A DNA stretch of 64,000 nucleotides from Trichobilharzia regenti. Its lineage: Eukaryota > Platyhelminthes > Trematoda > Strigeidida > Schistosomatidae. The DNA lies in contig OX235270.1 of assembly GCA_944472135.2 (NCBI GenBank), positions 44,144,352-44,208,351 of the forward strand, in the 5' to 3' direction. The translations under genes and the position numbers were made by a program. This document shows, piece by piece, positions 34,008-43,219 of the stretch. Each line of letters starts with the position of its first letter. The first letter of the stretch is position 1. The notes under the pieces were generated by a model. That model did not search any database. It had not been told where the DNA came from and saw nothing but the letters and a program-made list of their open reading frames with translations.

Positions 34008-35836
34008 ATGGATATGCAAGTTCAGTTCGAAAACTTCTTTGCAGAGACTGAAGGCTTGACACCCTCGTCAGCTGAGGCAGTTGAAAGTCTTAAATCAACT
34101 CTAGTCGACTGTTGTTATAAATATATGAATAGTAAACGAAAACTAAATAGCTCATTGACCAAGAAACACAGGGAAGCCTTAGAGAAGCTGCGAAATAATG
34201 AAGATATAATAATTTCGAAACCTGATAAAGGCTCTGGAGTAGTCATGATGAATAAAACTGAATACATAGATAAGATGAATGGAATACTCAGTGATCATCG
34301 TAAATTTCAAAAAATTACATCTTGCGTTGATCCATAAGAAAAAGGTGAGAAACAACTAATTGAGTCACTAAAAAGACTTAAACAACAAAGTAGCATAATG
34401 GACGGTTTATATGAATCGTTAAAGCCTACTGGCACGGTTACGCCAAGACTATATGGACTACCAAAAGTGCATAAAATCGGTTTGTCACTTCGACCAGTGT
34501 TGGACATGCGTAATTCCCCATATCACGCAACAGCGAAATGGTTAGTGAATCCCCTAAAGCCTCTGGATAATGAAGTGGTAAAACATAGCGTAAACGGCAG
34601 TTTTGAATTTGTGGAAAAAATAGCAGATCTTAATGTGAGGGACAAGTTTATGATATCTTTTGATGTATCCTCCTTGTTCACCAATGTACCGTTAATAGAA
34701 ACAGTGGATTTTGTATGTGAGGAGATTACTACACGAAACATAGACATAGGCATTTCTGTATCCACCTTGAAGGAACTTATTTTAAGATGTGCAATGAATG
34801 TTCATTTCTTATTCAATAAGGAATATTACAGACAAATTGATGGTGTGGCTATGGGTTCCCCATTAGGTCCAATCCTAGCTGATTTTTTCCTCGCTAAGTT
34901 AGAGAATGGACCACTGAAAGAAGTAAATAATGACTTGGATTTCTACTGTCGATATATGGATGAGACATTTCTGGTTATGAATTACGAGAATGATGCAATG
35001 AACACCCTTGACAAGTTTAATGATGCACATTCAGCAATAAATTTTACCATAGAGAAAGAAAGTAATGACAGTATCTCATTCCTAGACGTCTTCATGGTAA
35101 GGAGAGAAGATGGCACACTAAGAAGAAGTGTGCATAGGAAGCCTACAACAACAGGTCATTTTTTGAGTTTTGTACCTTTGAAATATAAACGCAACCTCGT
35201 GAAGTGTCTGGCTCATAGAGCTAGGTTAATCTGTTCAGACGACTGCCTCAATGAGGAGCTTAAGATTATTAGAGAATTACTTAGAAAAATGGCTATCCAG
35301 ATAAATTCATTGAGAAAAATATAAATTCAGCTCCAAGGAGAGTCAGTATGGCCACAGTCCCGAAAAAACCAATGTTCATAAAATTGCAGTTCCTCGGTGA
35401 CAACATCAGCGAATTAATAACACAGCGCCTGAAGAATGCAGTTAAAAGAGCTTATTATGCAGCAGAGGTACGTTGTCTCTTTACAACCACACCTATTTTA
35501 TGTTCGAGAAATAAGGATAAACTACCTAAATTCGCCTCTTCTATGTGTATCTGTCATTTTGACTGCAGCCGCGGAGCCAGCTACATTGGATGTACAATTA
35601 GGCAGGTTCATCATCGTAATTCCGAACACCATTCAGCATGGTTAAGCAAGGGACGAACAAGATCTATTCGTAGCTCTATTTTAGCACACCTTGTAGATAG
35701 TGGGCATAAGGTTGATGTTAATACTGCATTTAAAATTATTTATCGCATTCCGACGTATCTTAATTTTGCTCTACGAGTTCGTCTTCTACAGACAGTTGAA
35801 GGAATAGAAATTCACCTGAAGAAGCCAAACCTGTGA
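34008..35836 (+). pseudogene. PLE reverse transcriptase-endonuclease, broken
   Basis: The 5' part (34008-34337) has the finger block SKPDKGSGVVMMNKTEYI. It ends at a TAA (34335-34337) that lies in frame with the next block (34398-35324), so one stop interrupts the RT. The RT continues with PRLYGLPKVHK, FDVSSLFTNVP (motif A), GVAMGSPLGP, and YMDET at about 34960-34975, where a catalytic YxDD box is expected: the second Asp is Glu. A frameshift between 35324 and 35348 leads into the linker (FIKLQFLGD, ITQRLKNAV). The Cys-rich GIY-YIG endonuclease follows: CDCSRGASYIG... with RNSEH, and DSGHKVD near the end. Three independent defects make it non-functional as it stands. The N-terminus is short compared with full PLE proteins. 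Confidence 0.93.
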
Positions 35837-36049
35837 GTTCAGAAGAAATTTGTACAGCCACTTTCCCTACCGTTGCCATCGTCACAAGAATGGATAAACA
35901 GGACTGCGTCATCCCCCTAAACCTATAAAATTATATTTGTCTAAATTATTTATTTTATCTCTATTTATTTTGACCACTTTATCTTTAATTTACGTGTTAT
36001 ACTTGTAAAATTAATTTATTCTATCCATTTCCACCTTTTAACTCTGTAT

Positions 36050-36228
36050 TGATTTTCTTCGTTAACTATTAACCCATTAACACTTTAATTATGGTTAACA
36101 AACTTATCGCCACTTGATTGGCAAACTGTTGTATTGTAATTAAAATGCTATATATATTAGAGTAGAGCTAAAGATGAGGATCTAATTGAAAAGTAAATAT
36201 TTCTTCGCTCGATCTTTCTGTTTTCTAA
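36050..36228. repeat. PLE inverted terminal repeat, right
   Basis: Inverted copy of 33813-33991, ending TTTTCTAA next to the second ATGATTGAAAT. Confidence 0.93.
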
Positions 36229-36240
36229 ATGATTGAAATT

Positions 36241-39145
36241 ACCAACATAAGTTAGAAGTAATTAACTTCAACGAACACGTGACAGTGGTCTTAATTCCAC
36301 CACAGCTGATATGTATGGACATTTCCATTGATTTCATGAAAGACGGTTATGCGATAACTCTGGAATATGGAAAAGCTTATAAAGTTGCTTGTGGTGCATG
36401 TGAATGAATTTTCAAATAGCAGTAAGAGATAGAATGGAAATATGCGAATCACTTAAACGAGGAATATACGAATGATGGGTATTAGTAATATTAATACCCA
36501 TTTCAGTTTCGATTCGACTGGCACCCGAAAATTTAAAATCATAGCAGAGAATTTATAGAACGGAAGACGTCTGGCGGAATGAATTAGATGGCTGACACTA
36601 CCAGTCGCTTTCAAGGCTGCTAAATACCACTGGGGTTGTTATGAAACAGATGCTAGTGACTGTAGTACCAAAAGTAAAAGAAAAAATTAACATTGACAAA
36701 ATTTTGACAATTGTTATGCCTGCAAGTATGTCTAAAATCGGATGGAATGATGCCGACACCTAAAGCTTTGTTGTTTTTTTAGGCTGTCTGGAAACTTATA
36801 GCTAAATCTCGTACAACAGTCGGCGGTGTTGAAAATCCACTTATACCAGACTTTATGGTCAATATTTTTTGACCGAAAGCTGTGATCTGGTTTTATTGAT
36901 GGACTGCGTTATGACGAGGGACTTCCGTTACCCTGACTGTAACTTTGTTTTCGGTATGATGCAGAGGGGGCTGTTTTATCAGCTAGGAAGTATAAGCAAG
37001 AATTTTGGCCTTGACGTAGAAGAAGTATCGCTTCTCAGCAGCTGAAACATGGGAAGGTGTAAGTGGTTTCCATGTTGTCTGTGAGGTGCTGTAAGACAGG
37101 AAACCAGTTTTATGCATCTCCTTTTATTGTGCGACGCCTACCTGTAATACAAACAGAATTTTTCTGGCTATCTAGGCTATACAGTTCTGCTTCTTGACCT
37201 AGGAAGTTGTATGCTATTACGTCTATCTTTGTTACCCTGTCTTAGCAAAACTTGTTTTTCTGACTTCGTTGGTGGTTTAACCATGGGTAAAAGTTCCGAG
37301 ATCGTTGGGCCACTCTTCATACTCGTATGGTTAACGCGTTATTCTATGAGGCGCTCTCTCTCCGCTATCTGACATTAGATTCGTGATGTCTACTCAGAGG
37401 TGCTGTACAAATTTCGGGCATCCAATGAATATTGCGCATAGGCCGGAAAGGATTGCATCCGGCCATGTTGCAGTGCGTCTTCTTCCAAAAAATCCTGCAA
37501 GTGGTCTGAGAAGCGCAATGGGGATCTCCTTCTCATAGTCCCGAAAGGAACAACCAGCCATATGGCGCCCCACTGAGAAAACCCAGTTGCCTGAACCATA
37601 GGCTCCTGTCTTTCTTCTCAGGCTGGATATAAGGGGTGAGCGTATGATTGGCGAAGAGTAGTCTGGCCATGGGTGTGCTGATAACAAGTTCACGATTTGT
37701 CACTTACCACAGCGTTATCCCACGCACTGCAGGTAACTTGCCGCTTTTCTCTCCTCTTCTGTTAGTCTTGTAGTGAAAGTTTCACAGACCTACAGTATGG
37801 CCGAAGTTAGATAGGACTTAAGCCACTTACGTGGAGATGCCACACCATTCTTTAAGCTGTTGGCTCATCGTAACTCAACTTCCCTGAAAGCTACCGTGTT
37901 ACTATGTCATTTCGCTGAATAGCATTCCGTATGAGCCATATTCAAGATATGACATGAAGATGCAGCTGCTTTCCAATCAGTTTACTATATTCTAATCAAC
38001 TTACGCTAACCGACTGCAATATGAAGTACCCGTCGACAGGCAGTGATCTGAACCAGGAGGCAAAACGCAGCTAAGCAGGGTGATCATACAAGTTCCGCGC
38101 GTTATTAAGAACGAGTATTCAAGTTCAAGGATCTTTTATACAACGAATCGTATTACGAAAGGTTGGGAGGATAAAAATCCACCTTTTGGCCGTCTGTCGT
38201 GTCATTTTGGAAGACCAAACAATGCATGCTACGCAGTCAATCTAAAATCAGACAGACATACAGTTTAAACATAAAAAATCAGTCTGTTTTATCATGTCCT
38301 ACACATGAAATTGCAGAAGGCGGTTTCGGGTGACGTTGCGGGACTATCATTCTCCTGGAGAAGTAAAGCAAATCTGTCTGGCTACGATTGATATTCAGCT
38401 TGCCACCAGCAGGATTCGTGGTTGACCGTCTTAAGGTCATCCAGTTTACTATTTGAGTGAATTACCATTCCGTAACTAAACTGCAGTGAAGAATTTCGCT
38501 CAAACCGATGATCTCCAAGGTTAACCTGATAAAGCCATCAGGCAGTTTTCTATTTAGCATCTGTGGTCACCAGAAGCTCCTCTACGGTCCCACTTAAGAT
38601 TGGCTTATCTTATATTAAGATTCAGTTTAAGGTTTATTTAAAGGTTTGGGTTAGGCTGAAGACTAGAGTCACACTGTGGTTGGAAATGGTGTTAGGTTGT
38701 CTTTCACGCTCACAAATTTCGTATTATATTTCTTTTTTTATATGATATCCAATGTATTGTTCTATTTATGCATATACATGTTTTGAAATACACTGTCGGC
38801 GTTGTTAAATAGATGTTATTCAAGGTAATAATGTTGTTAGTGAGATGGGCTCTCATAGATATGATACTCTGGAAACTGAGGTTTAATTTCTCGAAAAAGT
38901 TCTCTATTCATTGATCAGTCTTTCGTGATAAATAGTGAATTAAGAGCATACTAACATTTCACAGTTTTTTTAGATTACTTTTGATGTAAAGTAACTGATT
39001 TACATCGAAAATACTTTTATATTACCGGAAACTATTAGCAAGGCTATACTGACACCAGACAAAAGTCCTTACTGATATTCTCCTCATTAAACGCTATATC
39101 AACCCAAATCACAGTTGGGATCAAGACAGTATCCTTCAAACCACG
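36241..39145. other. Unassigned, higher-GC stretch between PLE and LTR array
   Basis: About 36520-38560 is less AT-rich than its surroundings and contains minus-strand frames near 37390-37693 (100 codons, Arg-rich). No known domain is recognised. The last 90 bases (about 39060-39150) appear to be the left half of the CR1-like element that the LTR array interrupts. Confidence 0.4.
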
Positions 39146-39150
39146 AGTCT

Positions 39151-39471
39151 TGTCAATGCAGTTGAAGATTGAACGATCAATTCATGGTTGTTTGATCAAA
39201 CCAACCGCCCCAATTTTCGCGGAGGCATCAATACGACAGTCATCGTCTCATCGGTCGCTGTTCAGAAAGAAGTCAGCAGTAAACCATCAGAAAACCTAGA
39301 AAAAACATTATTTTTATATGTTGGTGAAACAATAAAGAATTCTCGAGTGGCCAATCGGTCTTTTGGTTTTTCGTCCGTTATTACTAAGCGTTTCTGAAAA
39401 ACTGCAAGGAACAGCGTGGGCCCGAGCGTAGCAAGAGCTGGGCATTAACGGTTTATGAGACGTGGCTGACA
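39151..39471 (+). repeat. LTR 1 (321 bp, lacks the 38-nt segment)
   Basis: Starts TGTCA and ends TGACA. It differs from LTRs 2-4 by several substitutions in its first 70 bases, one single-base gap, and the exact absence of a 38-nt GT...AG segment (junction between 39292 and 39293). Confidence 0.93.
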
Positions 39472-39616
39472 GTTTCTGATGGTAGAAACAGACTTTGTCG
39501 GATTCAGACAGTTGGTGAAAGTTTGGATAATCACCGTTCATCTTTCCTGGTGCCGGCCAAGTCCTCTTTGAACAAGCAATATCTGGAACGTTTTTGGAAT
39601 TGGGTCAAGTTCAACA

Positions 39617-41572
39617 ACGCCTGGGTCAAAGAAGGGACAGAGTGTCTTGGATGCAAACAGGAAAGTAAGTCATGGTGACCTGTCTGTTGATTGTAACGAT
39701 GTGTCTGATGTTAAGCATGACATGGTTGATGTTACTGTTTCGCCGTCCAGGGATAATAGGAACATCAAACTCCCTAAATAAGAACCACGGTGTTTTGATG
39801 GAAACCCAGCTGATTATTTACTATTTGTAAAGGAGTTTGAGATCATGCTGAATAGTTTTCTATTAAATGATGAATTGAAGTTAATGTATTTGATGAGATA
39901 TTGCACTGGAGATGCTGCAAGAGCTATGCAGTGCTGTAAGTTTATGAAGCCAAAAGAGGGCTACTACGAGGCTATGAGCATATTACGTCAAAGGTTTGGA
40001 AGACCTTCGATGATTACAGGGAAATTATTCGAGGCTGTTAAGGGTAATGGTGGTCAATTACAGGATGGCTCCCAGGCACTTACTGAGTTTTTAGATAATT
40101 CGCTAATTTACAAGAATGGAATGATTGCGATGAATCGCATGAGTGACCTCAACTCGAGTTTTATACTAGAAGTAATAGCAAGACGCCTACCTACTCGACT
40201 GCAAACGAAGTGGGTGAAGATAAGCTCCCGTATGGAGGATGAGGGTATCGAGCCAAAATTTGATGATATCCTGAAACTAGTAAAAGATAGTGTCAATCAA
40301 TCTATGAGCAAGTTCGCCAGCCTATTACATCTCACCCCTAGAATAGAGCAGTCTGAGAGCAAAATGCAATCATTGATGACGAGTAGGCCTCAGAGAGGTG
40401 GATATCGAGAAGGCTCCACGATGTATAGTAATGCATATAGACCTAGTGAGTGTAACAGGATACGTAGTACATCCTCAACAGATAAGTTACAAGATGCAAG
40501 ACAAACACGGTTGTGTTTTACACGTTTGCAAGAGGTGCATACAGAAGTGAACTGTGAACCAGTGAGCAAGTTCAGTGATAAGCTAAATGTAAACTCCAGG
40601 CCTGACTCCGAATTGTGTGACGATAACGGTGCGGTGAAGAAGTCTGTAGTTGCAACTGGTAAGCCATTGTTGAATAGAGTGTCACAGAATAGAGTTGCTG
40701 CTTCAGAGTGCAGTTCTGACTCCACAAGTTTACAAGGTAATACTAGTCAGAGTGAAGGTATAAAACCTTTAAGGATTTGTGAGGAGGAACCAAAATTGTC
40801 TACTTCTGTTATTAAAGAGTTTGAAAATGATGAACTTGACGGTAAAGTGAATATTCGTGATAATGATCATGATACTTCACAGTTGTCTTTGGTTGATCAT
40901 GATGAAATGAGGGGAATGCCTACTACTGCTAAGTTAAATAAAGGTTCTGTACAACTACAACGTGAAGTAGAATTGAACGCAGATGCAGTTCCAGAAGGTG
41001 TGCATACTTGTGAGACAGTCAGTGTAATTGATCAGCGTGTAGCCCACCTATCATCAGATGATAGTGCTAAACCTGAGCTGATAGTAAAAGACAGCAGTGG
41101 TGGTGGTCTTGCAGGTAGACAACGTTCTGAAAGTCGGGCAACAACAGCTTCTGATCCACCGCTAACTTCATCACCTTGTGTCACTCAGTCGTCGTTGGTG
41201 TTGTCATCCACAATGAAATGGACGTCCATGAACTCACGTGCCTTATGCAATGACTATGATAGTATTGGTGCGTTTGAAAAGACGAAAGATATTGCTCAGT
41301 TTAGTGAGAATAAGCCAAGTGTAAACGAGAGAGTAATTGTTAAATTGACTTGCATGAATAAAGGCATTTCTAGTTTCAAGTTACTAATTGAATGCTATTA
41401 TCTTTGGTGTAAATTACTCTGTTTCTACACTTGGTTGATGAGATATGTCGTGTGTTTGTTCGTCATCTATATTCTACGATACAATGACATGGGCGTGTTG
41501 CCGTTCAGATTTGAGGATATAGCTCATAGAAGGAAGTTAGCAAATGAACTCTGCGACGATTTTCCAACCTAG
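39617..41572 (+). pseudogene. gag-like gene, unit 1, start lost and early stop
   Basis: Same gene as at 43220-45175. The start codon is ACG (39617-39619) where the other units have ATG. Codon 55 is TAA (39779-39781), where unit 2 has TTT and unit 3 has TTA; a single T-to-A change from the unit 3 form explains it. The remainder is open to the normal stop, with an internal ATG at 39845. It encodes the same Gag core, mutated knuckle and membrane segment. Confidence 0.9.
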
Positions 41573-41580
41573 AGCGTCAA

Positions 41581-42016
41581 CCTGAGAAGGGTTGTAGGCG
41601 TACTGCTGTAAGTCCTACAGTTCTTCAAAGGGTAGCGCATCAATGAGCAGTCCAATGTGCTTGGTGTGTGATTTTGTACATATGTTCATATTGTATATAC
41701 TGAATTGATATCATCTGTCATCTAGCTGTTGGTAATTCTGTTTGTGTCCGGACGACTTCCACTTGGATCATCAACCTGAGAAGGAATGTAGGCGTACTGC
41801 TGTAAGTCCTACAGTTCTTCAAGGGTAGTTTGTCATGCCGGAATCCACAACATTTGATGTAGTGATTGTACATATGTTTGTGTTAAATAGTTGTGTGAGT
41901 TCCAATTATGTAATTGTTGGTTAATCTTGTTTGTGTCCGGACATTCCACAACTTACAATCGTCAACCTGAGAAGGGTTGTAGGCGTACTGGTGTAAGTCC
42001 TGCGATTCTTCAAAGG
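41581..42016 (+). repeat. Three hairpin boxes, unit 1
   Basis: Boxes at 41581-41631, 41775-41824 and 41966-42016 share CCTGAGAAG...TGTAGG, a loop of about 15 bases, and CCTACAGTTCTTCAAAGG. The arms pair at about 13 of 18 positions. The spacing of 191-194 bases, with weak similarity between the spacers (TTTGTGTCCGGAC), shows a decayed tandem repeat of about 192 bases just after the gag stop codon. Confidence 0.85.
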
Positions 42017-42492
42017 AATTCCATCGAGACATGATCTGCGAGTTTGTTTGTACTGTTTGTATATACGTGTGGTGTGTCATATCAATTGGTGTTTTTGGAT
42101 TCATTGTGTTTACTTGTTGTTTTCGTACCTTGTTGTTATTGCGTAATTTTGTTAAAATTTTCGTCGTGATTACTTCTGAAGTTGTTTCGAGTCTTCTACA
42201 TCCGTGAATGAATTGATTGATGTTAAGGACAGCAGATGGGTCGTATACGCCGGGGAGGCTATTGCTGAGAATGAAATGCATACGGAGATAATTGTTAGCT
42301 GCGGTCCGACACGCCGGGGAGAAAGAGTGTAAACGACTGAGGCTCGCATGCGTCACCGCTACTAGAACTGAGGCAGAATGAGTGACAAGCGATTGCAGTG
42401 GTAATTGGTAGTGAGTAGATAAGAGGATGTGCGTAGAGTATCATGAGGTGGTGCTATGGTCACGTTGCATTCTGCAAGAGTCATTCTAGCAA

Positions 42493-43001
42493 GTGGCGAT
42501 TGTGTTGCAAGATGTCAAGAGGAGGTCTCTATCTGGAGGCGCAGGTCGTCAGCGATGTGTGAGATTGTGCTGTGGGTATGCTTGTGGTGTGTTGGCTTTT
42601 CTGTTTGTTTTCCATTTCAGCTCTGTCCGTGTGACCCAGGTTCTCGCAATGGCATCCAAGTCAACGTGTATTGGTCGTGAAGGAAAAAAGGGATGGATCC
42701 CTTTTTGCCGGGGAGTGTCAATGGAGTTGAAGATTGAACGATCAATTCATGGTTGTTTGCTCAAAATCAACTTCCCCAATTTTCGCGGAGGCATCAATAC
42801 GACAGTCATCGTCTCATCGGTCGCTGTTCAGAAAGAAGTCAGCAGTAAACCATCAGAAGTAATCTTGTGATTTATTATTGTAATATTTGTTCACAGACCC
42901 TAGTAAAAACATTATTTTTATATGTTGGTGTAACAATAAAGAATCCTCGAGTAGCCAATCGGTCTTTTGGTTTTTCGTCCGTTATTACTAAGCGTTTCTG
43001 A
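42493..43001 (+). other. Recurrent small frame crossing into the LTR, unit 1/LTR 2
   Basis: A 125-codon frame (42493-42870) begins in the non-coding tail, has a hydrophobic stretch (GVLAFLFVFHFSSV), and enters the LTR. It stops inside the 38-nt intron-like segment. Removing 42859-42896 would extend it to 43001 (156 codons). The same frame recurs at 46097 and 49701. No known domain was recognised and no expression evidence exists here. Confidence 0.35.
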
Positions 43002-43075
43002 AAAACTTCAAGGAACAGCGTGGGCCCGAGCGTAGCAAGAGCTGGGCATTAACGGTTTATGAGACGTGGCTGACA
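42716..43075 (+). repeat. LTR 2 (360 bp)
   Basis: TGTCA...TGACA ends. It contains the 38-nt GT...AG segment at 42859-42896 and a polyadenylation signal AATAAA at 42935-42940. A purine tract GAAGGAAAAAAGGGA lies at about 42679-42693, upstream of the LTR. TGGTAGAAACAG at 43084-43095, just after it, is a possible primer-binding site, although the priming tRNA was not identified. Confidence 0.93.
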
Positions 43076-43219
43076 GTTTCTGATGGTAGAAACAGATTTG
43101 GCGGATTCAGACAGTTGGTGAAAGTTTGGATAGTCACCGTTCATCTTTCCTGGTGCCGGTCAAGTCCTCTTTGAACAAGCAATATCTGGAACGTTTTTGG
43201 AATTGGGTCAAGTTCAACA

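Larger units (their letters stand above)
33813..36228 (+). mobile_element. Penelope-like element with identical inverted terminal repeats
   Basis: The element is 2416 bp long. Inverted terminal repeats of about 179 bases (33813-33991 and 36050-36228) appear identical by eye. The insertion is flanked by an 11-bp direct repeat ATGATTGAAAT at 33802-33812 and 36229-36239. Inverted repeats flanking a PLE are a known arrangement for this class. The coding region fills the interior (34008-35836). Identical ends indicate a recent insertion or recent homogenisation. Confidence 0.93.

Noticed and set aside
36121..36225. Hammerhead in the PLE inverted repeats (GATGAGGATC...GAAAAG)
   Set aside because: The GATGAG and GAAA boxes are suggestive and PLEs are known to carry such ribozymes, but the first bases of the CTGA box are missing and stems I and II do not form well.
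41883..42356. Minus-strand frame of 157 codons repeated in each array unit (also near 45628 and 49040)
   Set aside because: It is antisense to the non-coding tail, varies in length between units because of indels, and shows no recognisable domain.
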